From an uncultured Campylobacter sp. (lineage in GTDB: Bacteria; Campylobacterota; Campylobacteria; Campylobacterales; Campylobacteraceae), in the NCBI GenBank assembly GCA_937990735.1, contig CALKQT010000045.1:1-28869 (forward strand): a stretch of 28,869 nt of DNA, given 5' to 3'. The position numbers and the translations under genes are program-made. Of the stretch, positions 7,984 to 15,573 are shown one piece after another (within the stretch, counting starts at the first letter, position 1; each line of letters opens with the position of its first letter). The notes beneath the pieces are model-generated. The model was given only the letters and a program-made list of their open reading frames with translations, was not told the DNA's origin and searched no databases.

Positions 7984-9006
7984 CTAAAAATCATCGAAAC
8001 TCAAACTTCCTTTGCTGTAGTTCGTGACCTTGCTCTCGAAAAAATTGCTCTTCTGATCGTTAAATTTAGAAAAATCATCGACCCATTTTATCGGATGTTT
8101 CGCGCCGTATCGCTTCTCAAGCCCGATGGCAAGCAGGCGTTGATCGACCAGATAGTGGATGTATTCTTCGATGATATCGTCCGTAAAGCCCATGATTTGA
8201 TTATCCGTGATGTATTTGCCCCAATCGATCTCTAAGTTTCCCGCCGTCTCGAACATCTCGTAAATTTTATCCACGTTGCGTTTGTTAAACAGATCGGCGC
8301 GCTCCTTGCGGACGGAATTTATCATGTTTTGAAAGAGCAGAAGATGCGTGATCTCGTCGCGCTGTATGAAGCGGATCATCTGCGCGCTGCCTAGCATCTT
8401 GCCCGCGCGAGCAAGTGCATAGATCGACGTAAAGCCACTGTAGAAGTAGATCCCCTCTAAAATTTGATTCGCCACCATCGCTAGCAGCAGTTTATCGTCG
8501 CTAACCTCGCCCGCAAGCTCCTCATAGACGCTTGAGATGTAGTCGTTTTTCCTACGAAGCATATCGTCGTGCTTCTCCATCTCGTAAATCAGATCGGTAT
8601 TTTCACAGATCGCCTCGACCATGACGGCGTAGGACTTGCTGTGGTTGGCCTCCTCGTAGGCTTGGCGAGCGAGCACGGCGTTGATCTCCGGAGCCGTAAT
8701 GTAGGGGTTGATATTATCGGCAAGATTGTTGGTCTGAAAGCTATCCATCGATATCAGCTGGCTCCACACGAGATCGTACATCCGCTTCTCGGCGCTTGTG
8801 AGATTGAAGTTATAATCGCGCACGTCGTCGGTGGTATCGACCTCTTTAGGAAACCAGGTATTGGCCTCCATCAGATCCCAAAGCTTCAGCGCCCATTGAT
8901 ATTTCGCCTTGGTAAAATTTAAAATACCCTGCGGATTGCCGCCGAAGACCTTGCGATCGGTAAGCGTCTCGTCGGAGAATGGGTTGTAGATTTTTTTCCT
9001 ATCCAT
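7984..9006 (-). CDS. nrdB: class Ia ribonucleotide reductase beta subunit NrdB
   Basis: A 340-residue di-iron, tyrosyl-radical subunit of the aerobic ribonucleotide reductase. All expected ligands are visible in order: Asp88, Glu119 and His122 (EANHSKSY), Glu184 (EGIYFYSGF), Glu218 and His221 (RDEITH). The radical tyrosine is Tyr126, at the position of E. coli Tyr122, so this is a Tyr-radical enzyme rather than a class Ic variant. The C-terminus LSFDDF resembles the tail that docks into NrdA. nrdA is not in the window, so the subunits are unlinked. Start ATG at 9006 with AAAAAGG upstream. Confidence 0.96.
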   Translation of the reverse strand: MDRKKIYNPFSDETLTDRKVFGGNPQGILNFTKAKYQWALKLWDLMEANTWFPKEVDTTDDVRDYNFNLTSAEKRMYDLVWSQLISMDSFQTNNLADNINPYITAPEINAVLARQAYEEANHSKSYAVMVEAICENTDLIYEMEKHDDMLRRKNDYISSVYEELAGEVSDDKLLLAMVANQILEGIYFYSGFTSIYALARAGKMLGSAQMIRFIQRDEITHLLLFQNMINSVRKERADLFNKRNVDKIYEMFETAGNLEIDWGKYITDNQIMGFTDDIIEEYIHYLVDQRLLAIGLEKRYGAKHPIKWVDDFSKFNDQKSNFFESKVTNYSKGSLSFDDF

Positions 9007-9460
9007 TTTTTGCCTTTTTAAAAATTTAGGGCGTATTGTAACGAAAAAAATCTTATCGAAGGCTTTGCAGGTGAAATTTAAAGGCGTGAAATTTCGCCCG
9101 TAAAATTTGCGCGGAATTTTATAAGACGCGCACAGCTCGGCAGGAGCACATGGCGGAATTTTGCGACTAAGCGAGCAAAAGCTAAATTTTATACCAGCTG
9201 TATACTTGGAGCTTTGAAATGAAATTTTACGGCGAAGCTTTGGGGTAAAATTTTATGATGGAAGAATTTTATGATGAAATTTTAAAGGCATGCGGTGTGA
9301 TTTCTTCTATTTACTTTTTGCTAATGCCTGCGGCAAGCGCTATTGCAGCAAACGGCGAGGCGAATTTTATCGCAGCTCAATATACGCCAAACAATGCGCG
9401 GCGCGCTAAATTAAAATTTCATCGCGTTCATCGCGACAAGATGCTCGTGGTAGCGCAAAT
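9007..9460 (+). other. 454-bp spacer between nrdG end and nrdB start
   Basis: Apart from the nrdB -10, nothing is supported. A 69-codon plus-strand reading frame (9255-9464) lies here but has no convincing ribosome binding site or recognisable product. AAATTT/AAAATTTTA words are dense. Confidence 0.5.
9035..9040 (-). promoter_or_regulatory. -10 element (TACAAT) for nrdB
   Basis: TACAATAC on the minus strand about 30 nt before the nrdB ATG, preceded by a T-rich run (ATTTTTTTCGT). Confidence 0.45.
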
Positions 9461-10183
9461 TTAATCAAAATTTCGAAGTTCGATCTTTAGATCTGTGCGG
9501 ATTTTGCTCGGATCAAAACTCGCAAGCGGCGCGTTTAAATTGCCGAAATTATCGCCGGTAGGCAGGAAGTTTTGCAGATAATAGACGCCGCGGTAGCCCT
9601 CGCTGTATAGAATTTGCGCCATCCGCTCGATCTTTGCTTCATTTAAAAAATCGGCATGCACGGTCGTGCGCACCTCAAATTTAAAATTTTGCCGCAGCAA
9701 AAGCCTAAGAGTTTGCAGAAATTTATCGTATAAGCTTGACTTTGTAATGAGCTCAAAATCCTGCCGCGGCGCCTTAAAATCAAGCGCGATATAATCGATC
9801 AGCCCCAAGCTTAGAGCCTCCTCGATCTTTTGCGGATTTGATCCGTTGGTATCTACTTTGAGCAAAAAGCCGCGCCGCTTAACTTCGTGCGCCAGCGGGA
9901 TAAAATCGCTCGCACAGGTGCATTCGCCGCCGCTAAATACGATGCCCTGAAGCTTGCCCGCGCGCGCATCCAAAAAGCGCAGAAACTCTTCGTTTGAAAT
10001 TTTACCCTGAGAAGTAACGATTTGTGGGTTGTAGCAGTAGATGCAGCGCATATTGCAGCCGCAAAACCACACAATCGCGGCGATGTGATCAGCAAAATCA
10101 AGCATCGTAAACGGCGTGATCTCGTAAATCTGCGCGTTACGCAGGTTTAAGACTTGCGGCGGCTTCGTATGCGTTTGTTGCAT
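9461..10183 (-). CDS. nrdG: anaerobic ribonucleotide reductase activase NrdG (radical SAM)
   Basis: A 240-residue radical-SAM protein that generates the glycyl radical on NrdD. The cluster motif is Cys43-x3-Cys47-x2-Cys50 in FCGCNMRCIYCYNP, followed by FSGGEC (about 89-94, SAM binding) and LKVDTNG. The N-terminal QIYEITPFTMLDFADHIAAIVW resembles the campylobacterial and archaeal NrdG type. It starts 17 nt downstream of the 54-codon glycyl-radical ORF, itself behind nrdD, so the three genes read as one unit. The target glycine is on that small ORF, so NrdG probably acts on the small protein or its complex with NrdD. Confidence 0.92.
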   Translation of the reverse strand: MQQTHTKPPQVLNLRNAQIYEITPFTMLDFADHIAAIVWFCGCNMRCIYCYNPQIVTSQGKISNEEFLRFLDARAGKLQGIVFSGGECTCASDFIPLAHEVKRRGFLLKVDTNGSNPQKIEEALSLGLIDYIALDFKAPRQDFELITKSSLYDKFLQTLRLLLRQNFKFEVRTTVHADFLNEAKIERMAQILYSEGYRGVYYLQNFLPTGDNFGNLNAPLASFDPSKIRTDLKIELRNFD

Positions 10184-10200
10184 TTGGCCGGTAGCGGCGA

Positions 10201-10365
10201 CTAGGCGATCTGCTTTTTGTCTTTTTTCTCTTCAAAAAAGACGCGCTCTTTGTGTTCGCCCTTCTTTCCGATATTAAAGCTCTCTACTGGGCGCAAATAG
10301 CCCATCACTCTTGTGTAAACGACGCATTTTGTGCGTTTTGCTTCTAACTCTTTTGGAAATTCCAT
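10201..10365 (-). CDS. separately encoded glycyl-radical domain of class III RNR (54 aa)
   Basis: The 54-residue protein centres on RVMGYLRPVESFNIGKK (about 19-35), which matches the C-terminal glycyl-radical loop of class III NrdD proteins (RVxGYxRPVxxWNxGKxxE). Gly22 is the predicted radical site, and Lys-Cys at 13-14 stands where the last CxxC region of full-length NrdD would be. It begins at ATG 10365 with its own AAGGA-TGGAGA ribosome binding site, 39 nt after the nrdD stop, and ends 17 nt before nrdG. It is in the same frame as nrdD but separated by two in-frame TAA codons, so this is a gene split and not a frameshift. It should associate with NrdD, comparable in logic to GrcA (YfiD) and pyruvate formate-lyase, although here no intact copy is visible on the large protein. 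Confidence 0.85.
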   Translation of the reverse strand: MEFPKELEAKRTKCVVYTRVMGYLRPVESFNIGKKGEHKERVFFEEKKDKKQIA

Positions 10366-10404
10366 TCTCCATCCTTTCATTAAGATTAAAATTTAAATCG
10401 CTAT

Positions 10405-12513
10405 TTAGGCGCCCTTGCTCTGCTTGGCCTTGTATTCCGCAAGCAGCTCCTCGTCGCATTTCGGGCAGTATTCATGCTCGCCGCTGATGTAGCCGTGCTT
10501 ATGACAGACGCTGAAAATCGGCGTAATCGTGATATAAGGAAGCTTGTAGTTTTGCACTACGCTTTTTACGAGCTGTTTACACGCCTGAGCCGAGCTGATG
10601 CGCTCCTTCATATACAGATGCAGCACCGTGCCGCCGGTATAGGAGCTTTGCAGCTCATCTTGCATCGCCAGCGCCTCGAACGGATCGCTTCCGAAATTTG
10701 CCGGAAGCTGCGTCGAATTGGTGTAATATATATTTTTATCAAATCCCGCTTGGATGATATCTGCGTAGCGCTTTTTATCCTCTTTGGCGAAACGATACGT
10801 AGTTCCCTCGGCAGGCGTGGCTTCAAGATTATATAGGTTGCCCGTCTGCTCCTGAAACGAGCGGATCTTTTCGCGCAGATACTCAACCATTTTAAGGGCA
10901 AATTTACGCCCGAATTCCGTCGTAATATCTTCTTTGTTGCCGCTGAAATTTCGGATCATCTCGTTTGCGCCGTTGATACCGATGGTGCTGAAATGGTTAT
11001 TAAAGCCCGGCAGATAGCGCTTCGTGTATGGATACAAGCCGCGCTCGAACATCTCGGTAACGAATTTTCGCTTTTTCTCAAGCGTCGATTTTGCAAGCTC
11101 TAAAAGCTCGTCCAGCCTCGCATACAGCGCCTCTTCGTTATTTTTATACAGATAGCCTAGGCGGGCTAAATTTATCGTTACGACGCCGATACTTCCCGTC
11201 ATCTCCGCGCTTCCAAAAAGCCCGCCGCCGCGCTTAAGAAGCTCGCGCAGATCAAGCTGCAAGCGGCAGCACATCGAGCGTACGGCGCCAGGCTTATACG
11301 CCTTTGGATTGGGTACGCGCTCACCCTTTTCATTCGTGATATATTGCGAGCCGATAAAATTTTGAAAATAGCTCGAGCCTACCTTGGCGGTGTTTTCAAA
11401 TACCGCGTCGGCCGCAGGAGTATCCCAATCAAACTCCTCCGTTAAATTCACCGTAGGAATCGGGAATGTAAAGGGCTGGCCGCACTTATCGCCTGTAGTT
11501 AAAACCTCGTAAAACGCAATCACGATGCGGTTCATCTCAGGCTCGAAATCGCCGTAAGTCATCGCCTCAAGCGAGCCCTTGCCGCGCCTTTTAGCCTCGG
11601 CCAAAAGCTCCTCGTCGCGTAAATTTTTAAATAGATGTTCGTTATTATGCGTAGGGATCTGCGTTTTTAGATCATCCGGGCAGGTCATGTCGATGGTGAC
11701 GTTAGTAAACGGACTCTGCCCCCAGCGCGCGGGGACGTTTAGGTTAAACACGAAGCTCGTGATCGCCTTTTTAACCTCATCGTCGCTTAATTTATCGCGG
11801 AAAACGTATGGCGCCAAATATGTATCAAAGCTGCTAAACGCCTGTGCGCCCGCCCACTCGCTTTGTAAAATTCCAAGGAAATTCGCCATCTGATACAGCG
11901 CTTCGCGGAAATGCTTCGGCGCCTTGCTCTCGACGCGACCGCGCACGCCGTTAAAGCCTTCGTTTAGAAGCACGCGCAAGCTCCAGCCCGCGCAATACGC
12001 CGTAAGGCAGTCTAGATCGTGGATATGATAGTCGCCGTTTCGGTGCGCCGCGCCCTCCTCTCGAGAGTAAATTTTATCGAGCCAGTAGTTTGCGATGACC
12101 TTGCCGGCAGTGTTATTGATCAGGCCTGCGTTTGAGTAGCTGGTATTGGAATTTGCTAAAATTCGCCAATCCTGCTTGCTGATGTATTCATTGACCGTCT
12201 GGGTGCAGTTGATATAGGTCGTGTCCTCCTCAAGCCCCAAAATGTGCTCGCGCTGCATCTTATGCGTGTGGCGGTAGATCATAAAGCTCTTTAGAACGTC
12301 GAAATCGCCCGCTTCGAAGAGCTTTTTCTCGATGAGATCCTGAATATCTTCGACGCTTAGTTTATCCTTGAAAACGATCGCGCCCATTACGTTATCGAAG
12401 ACTTTTTCGTCAAACTCGCTACCCGCGCTTTTGTAGGCTTTTTTGATAGCATCTTTTATTTTATAGGATTGAAATTCTTGAAAACTTCCGTCTCTTTTAA
12501 TGATTTTTTTCAT
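10405..12513 (-). CDS. nrdD: anaerobic ribonucleoside-triphosphate reductase large protein NrdD, lacking the glycyl-radical tail
   Basis: A 702-residue class III reductase converting NTPs to dNTPs without oxygen. Residues 1-92 are an ATP-cone (KKIIKRDGSFQEFQSYKI...RHTHKMQREH). The barrel contains NCTQTVNEYI, NGDYHIHDLDCLTAYCAGWSL and the active-site Cys loop around MCCRL (414-418). The C-terminus has Cys670 and the CPKC pair 683/686, matching the zinc-binding region that precedes the glycyl loop, then stops at KQSKGA with no RVxGY motif. That motif is on the next ORF. Start: ATG 12513 (GGGG 5 nt upstream) is preferred over a GTG two codons earlier. Head of the nrdD / small ORF / nrdG unit. 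Confidence 0.93.
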   Translation of the reverse strand: MKKIIKRDGSFQEFQSYKIKDAIKKAYKSAGSEFDEKVFDNVMGAIVFKDKLSVEDIQDLIEKKLFEAGDFDVLKSFMIYRHTHKMQREHILGLEEDTTYINCTQTVNEYISKQDWRILANSNTSYSNAGLINNTAGKVIANYWLDKIYSREEGAAHRNGDYHIHDLDCLTAYCAGWSLRVLLNEGFNGVRGRVESKAPKHFREALYQMANFLGILQSEWAGAQAFSSFDTYLAPYVFRDKLSDDEVKKAITSFVFNLNVPARWGQSPFTNVTIDMTCPDDLKTQIPTHNNEHLFKNLRDEELLAEAKRRGKGSLEAMTYGDFEPEMNRIVIAFYEVLTTGDKCGQPFTFPIPTVNLTEEFDWDTPAADAVFENTAKVGSSYFQNFIGSQYITNEKGERVPNPKAYKPGAVRSMCCRLQLDLRELLKRGGGLFGSAEMTGSIGVVTINLARLGYLYKNNEEALYARLDELLELAKSTLEKKRKFVTEMFERGLYPYTKRYLPGFNNHFSTIGINGANEMIRNFSGNKEDITTEFGRKFALKMVEYLREKIRSFQEQTGNLYNLEATPAEGTTYRFAKEDKKRYADIIQAGFDKNIYYTNSTQLPANFGSDPFEALAMQDELQSSYTGGTVLHLYMKERISSAQACKQLVKSVVQNYKLPYITITPIFSVCHKHGYISGEHEYCPKCDEELLAEYKAKQSKGA

Positions 12514-12549
12514 AAGCACCCCGAGAATTTTCTGAATAAATTGGCAGAA

Positions 12550-12558
12550 AGTATATCA
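12550..12558 (-). promoter_or_regulatory. extended -10 (TGATATACT) for the nrdD operon
   Basis: TGATATACT on the minus strand, about 36 nt upstream of the nrdD ATG at 12513, in the divergent spacer shared with the LpoB-like gene. Confidence 0.5.
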
Positions 12559-12645
12559 AGGAATCTTTAACTCAAAATTAAAGGAACGAGCGGAATATCC
12601 GTTACAAATTTTGCTTATAAAAAACGAAATTTAACCAAATCTCGC

Positions 12646-12651
12646 TATAAT
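12646..12651 (+). promoter_or_regulatory. -10 element (TATAAT) for the LpoB-like gene
   Basis: GCTATAAT 33 nt upstream of the ATG at 12685, with A/T-rich sequence in front. Divergent from the nrdD promoter. Confidence 0.5.
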
Positions 12652-12684
12652 CGCGGAGTTTATTTTATAAAATTTGGAAATGCT

Positions 12685-13317
12685 ATGAAAAATTTTAAAA
12701 TAAGTTTTTTCGTGATCTTGCTGTGTGCCTTTTTAGCGGGCTGTGCTGCGCTTAAAGGCTCTAAAAGCACGGATAATTCGGCACTTGCAGGAGGCATCGA
12801 TCACGCAGGATATCCAAACGCGTATCTAGAGCGCATCGCGGGCGAAAGCATCGCTGATCTGCTCTCAAAGCGTATCGTCAGCAAGAAAGGCGGTAGATTC
12901 AGCGTCGTCGGCATCGAGCCACTGGACGGGACAAACGCACACGGCGTGGATGCGGAATTTTTGAGCAAAAAAATTAGAATTTCACTGCTGCATTCAGGCA
13001 AAGCGGTCGTCACAGACGCTCCAAGTAAAGATGAACTCGTATTTAGCAACGATGGCGTAAGCCGTGGCTATCACGCCGTAGAAAGCGGCTCGATCTACGC
13101 GCCGGATTACATCTTGGTAGGTAAAATTTTACCGCAAAGCCCCGCTGTGGCAAACGACGGTAAGGCTGGATCTAAAAAATCAAAAAGCTTAAATTCTGCA
13201 GCCAAAAATTCTACCGCACAAGCAAGCGAGAGCCTATTTTTAGAGCTTTCGATGATAGATACTCGCAACAACAAAAGCGTGTGGAAGTATAAAAAAGCGC
13301 TTCAAAAGCAAATTTAA
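12685..13317 (+). CDS. LpoB-like outer-membrane lipoprotein (putative PBP activator)
   Basis: A 210-residue lipoprotein: a basic start, hydrophobic segment, and lipobox LAGC with Cys20 as the lipidated residue, followed by a low-complexity Ser/Lys stretch. The globular part resembles the LpoB/YcfM family: FSVVGIEPLDG, KIRISLLHSGKAVVTDA, then PDYILVGKILP and, after a Ser/Ala/Lys-rich loop, LFLELSMIDTRNNKSVWKYKKALQK, the final strands that in LpoB read like LTDLKTGxxVWxxxKxI. Length is close to E. coli LpoB (213). In enterobacteria LpoB activates PBP1B from the outer membrane; that partner relation is not established here. Ribosome binding GGAAA. It is 51 nt ahead of rpsU. Confidence 0.65.
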   Translation: MKNFKISFFVILLCAFLAGCAALKGSKSTDNSALAGGIDHAGYPNAYLERIAGESIADLLSKRIVSKKGGRFSVVGIEPLDGTNAHGVDAEFLSKKIRISLLHSGKAVVTDAPSKDELVFSNDGVSRGYHAVESGSIYAPDYILVGKILPQSPAVANDGKAGSKKSKSLNSAAKNSTAQASESLFLELSMIDTRNNKSVWKYKKALQKQI

Positions 13318-13368
13318 GGAATTTTTCGCTAAACTCACGATTCATTTTTTTGAAAGGCGGTGAGGAAA

Positions 13369-13581
13369 GTGCCTGGAGTAAAGGTATATCCGAACGAATC
13401 ATTTGACGAAGCTTACAGACGCTTTAAGAAGCAAACCGATCGTAACCTAGTCGTTACTGAGGTTCGCGCGAGACGATTTTTTGAGCCGATGACGGAAGTC
13501 CGCAAAAAGCAAAAAATTTCAGCTCGCAAAAAGATGCTTAAACGTCTTTACACGCTACGTCGCTACGAGTCACGCTTGTAG
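13369..13581 (+). CDS. rpsU: 30S ribosomal protein S21
   Basis: A 70-residue S21 with the standard core PNESFDEAYRRFKKQ...NLVVTEVRARRFFEPMTEVRKKQ. I place the start at GTG 13369 (protein beginning with Met-Pro-Gly-Val-Lys-Val), because campylobacterial S21 is 70 residues and begins MPG; the in-frame GTG three codons earlier overlaps the purine-rich ribosome binding region (GGCGGTGAGG). S21 sits near the anti-Shine-Dalgarno end of 16S rRNA and affects initiation. It is a single gene here, without dnaG or rpoD. Confidence 0.95.
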   Translation: MPGVKVYPNESFDEAYRRFKKQTDRNLVVTEVRARRFFEPMTEVRKKQKISARKKMLKRLYTLRRYESRL

Positions 13582-13814
13582 CAACTTGCGCGGATTTGTG
13601 GATTTTAAATTTGCAGATCTGCGCGAAATTTTATCTCATATCTTTTTAAATTTACAGCCCGCTTAAAATTTGCCCGCCCTGTCAGCGCCGAAATTCCGAT
13701 CTAAATTTTAAAATTTACCTCTTAAATTTACCCGCCTTTGTGCGGCACTTGCCTTATACCACGCCGGCGAGCCGCTAAATTTTGAAATTTATTTTTACCT
13801 ATTCGTTTTTTAGA

Positions 13815-13820
13815 TATACT
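13815..13820 (+). promoter_or_regulatory. -10 element (TATACT) upstream of the 197-aa membrane protein
   Basis: TTTTTTAGATATACT precedes the start at 13846 by 25 nt and is followed by AAGGAG. The spacing to the start is typical. Confidence 0.4.
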
Positions 13821-13845
13821 TCTACATAAATTTCAAGGAGCAACC

Positions 13846-14439
13846 ATGGACCTAAACGACTACCTCCACACTCAAGATCAGCAGCCCTCAAACCCTCAAG
13901 AAAAAGAAGTGGCACTCATCAAATACACCTTCATCGCAGCCTGCGCCTTAAAAGCTATAGCCGAACTAGTGCTATTGCTATTAGGGATTTACGGCGGATT
14001 AGGAGTACTACTAAGCGCAGCGGCATTCGTGCTTTTTATCTTTAGCATTTATAACATCTCCAAGCTTACCGCAAGCCGCAGCCTTTTGCGCAACGTAGCC
14101 ATTGCCTTTGCGGCGATATTTATAGGCGTATTGTTATTTATATTTTTAGCGGGCGGCATCATCGCTCAAATACTACTTGCATTGGGATTCATCGCATCGT
14201 TTCTATTTTTTTATAGATTTTATCAGGAGCTTGCCGACACTAGCGGAGTCGCGATATTTTCATATTGCTTTATCGCGCTTGTACTTGCAGCTATTGCAAA
14301 TGCGTTTTTGGCGCGTTTTTCACTGCCTGCTACGGTGCTACTAAGCTTAGCGGCTCTTGCACTTAATGCTTTTGCTATGTTCAGCGTAGAGGGTTTTTCT
14401 CGTTCGTATTATTCTTATGATTTTAGAGGCAAGAGATAA
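13846..14439 (+). CDS. multi-pass inner-membrane protein, unknown function
   Basis: A 197-residue protein with a short polar N-terminus (residues 1-25, Gln/Asn/Glu rich) and then about six hydrophobic segments (roughly 27-48, 50-70, 83-105, 108-127, 137-156 and 160-180), ending with an aromatic, basic tail (SFSRSYYSYDFRGKR type). AAGGAG stands 6 nt before the ATG. No catalytic or ligand motif is recognised, so no function is proposed. It is followed 76 nt later by the secreted glycosidase-like gene on the same strand. Confidence 0.75.
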   Translation: MDLNDYLHTQDQQPSNPQEKEVALIKYTFIAACALKAIAELVLLLLGIYGGLGVLLSAAAFVLFIFSIYNISKLTASRSLLRNVAIAFAAIFIGVLLFIFLAGGIIAQILLALGFIASFLFFYRFYQELADTSGVAIFSYCFIALVLAAIANAFLARFSLPATVLLSLAALALNAFAMFSVEGFSRSYYSYDFRGKR

Positions 14440-14515
14440 ATTTTGATTGCTTGATCGGTTGTGCAAAGACCAGCAAAGAGCTAAATTTTTAAAATTTAAA
14501 ATTAAGGAGCAAGCC

Positions 14516-15505
14516 GTGGTCTATTTTAAACACATATTTCTCGCACTATTTTGCGGGGCGCTGTTTTGCGGCGCGCTTTACGGCGAAAATCAAAACAAAA
14601 TTTCAAAACAAAATTCTAAATCTGACTTTATCTGGGGCGTTACGATCGACGACGGCTGGTACGAGGACGCACAAGACGCCGCAGGCGCGAAGTTGCAAAG
14701 CATCGTGCGCGCCCTGCAAGCCCTCCCCGCAAAACCCACCGTGCGCGTCGTGATGTCAAAAGAAATTAGCCCGCGCGAGTATGAGCCTCTTTTTAGACGG
14801 CTTAGCGAGGTCTCGTACGTAATGGCCTGCCCCGTGGATTCCTACGAGATGAGCTCGTACAAAAGCGTGAAAAGCTACGAAAAGAGGTTCGCGGACGCCT
14901 TTGCTGCGCTCGCGCCCTACGTGCAGATCTGGGAGATCGGCAACGAAATAAACGGCGAGGGCTGGCTCGGGGACGATGCGAATTTTATCGCCGCCAAGAT
15001 GATCGCGGCATTCGAGTTCATCCACAAAAAGGGCGCTAAAACGGCGCTTACTGCGTATTATACGCCAAGCGGAGCACAGAAAACGCAGATGCGCGAGTGG
15101 CTGCGAAAATTCGTACCGCAGGATATGAAAGATGGGCTGGATTATCTTTTCGTAAGCTACTACGAGGACGATAACGAGGGCTTTGCGCCTGATTGGAGCG
15201 AAATTTTTACCGATCTGCAAAGCGCCTTCCCCGCTTCGAAGCTTGGCATCGGCGAGTGCGGAAACACGGCGGTAGACGCTACGCAGGCGAGTAAAAAGGC
15301 GATGATGAGGAGATATTATACAATGCCGCGCTACGTGAAAAACTACGTGGGCGGGTATTTTTGGTGGTATTTCGTGCAAGACTGCGTAAGCGGGGCGGGA
15401 CCCGGCGCTTCAAACGGCAAAAATCGCGGCGCGCGCAACAAAGTAGAAGCCGCGGACGAACTGCTAAAAAGCCTTAGTGAAGCAATAGGCGAAGCGTACA
15501 GATAA
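14516..15505 (+). CDS. secreted TIM-barrel glycosidase-like protein (clan GH-A type)
   Basis: The start is set at GTG 14516, with AAGGAG 6 nt upstream, giving a 329-residue protein with a clear signal peptide (VYFKHIFLALFCGALFCGALYG); an upstream in-frame TTG would put 23 polar residues before the signal. The mature part looks like a clan-A (beta/alpha)8 hydrolase: WEIGNEINGEGWLG supplies an Asn-Glu pair (Glu144, acid/base candidate) at the end of strand 4, YLFVSYY and then LGIGECGNT (Glu247, nucleophile candidate) about 100 residues later, and YVGGYFWWYF near strand 8. That spacing and pattern are typical of GH-A families. Family number and substrate cannot be assigned. Campylobacters are mostly asaccharolytic, so a peptidoglycan or host-glycan target or a non-catalytic role is possible. 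Confidence 0.6.
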   Translation: MVYFKHIFLALFCGALFCGALYGENQNKISKQNSKSDFIWGVTIDDGWYEDAQDAAGAKLQSIVRALQALPAKPTVRVVMSKEISPREYEPLFRRLSEVSYVMACPVDSYEMSSYKSVKSYEKRFADAFAALAPYVQIWEIGNEINGEGWLGDDANFIAAKMIAAFEFIHKKGAKTALTAYYTPSGAQKTQMREWLRKFVPQDMKDGLDYLFVSYYEDDNEGFAPDWSEIFTDLQSAFPASKLGIGECGNTAVDATQASKKAMMRRYYTMPRYVKNYVGGYFWWYFVQDCVSGAGPGASNGKNRGARNKVEAADELLKSLSEAIGEAYR

Positions 15506-15573
15506 TGTACGGAGGATTTCAAATTTAAAGCGAAATTTTATGCTTTTTAGGTGCAACGAGCTAAAATTTAGAT

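Noticed and set aside
9255..9464. 69-codon plus-strand reading frame between nrdB and nrdG
   Set aside because: No convincing ribosome binding site, no recognisable domain, and its 3' end overlaps the end of nrdG; likely chance.
10366..10407. nrdD split explained as a frameshift or sequencing error
   Set aside because: The two ORFs are in the same frame and two TAA codons separate them; the small ORF has its own ribosome binding site.
10274..10459. 61-codon minus-strand frame over the nrdD end
   Set aside because: Out of frame with both nrdD and the glycyl-radical ORF, which explain the same bases much better.
14756..15379. 207-codon antisense frame
   Set aside because: Lies opposite the secreted glycosidase-like gene; shadow of a GC-rich coding strand.
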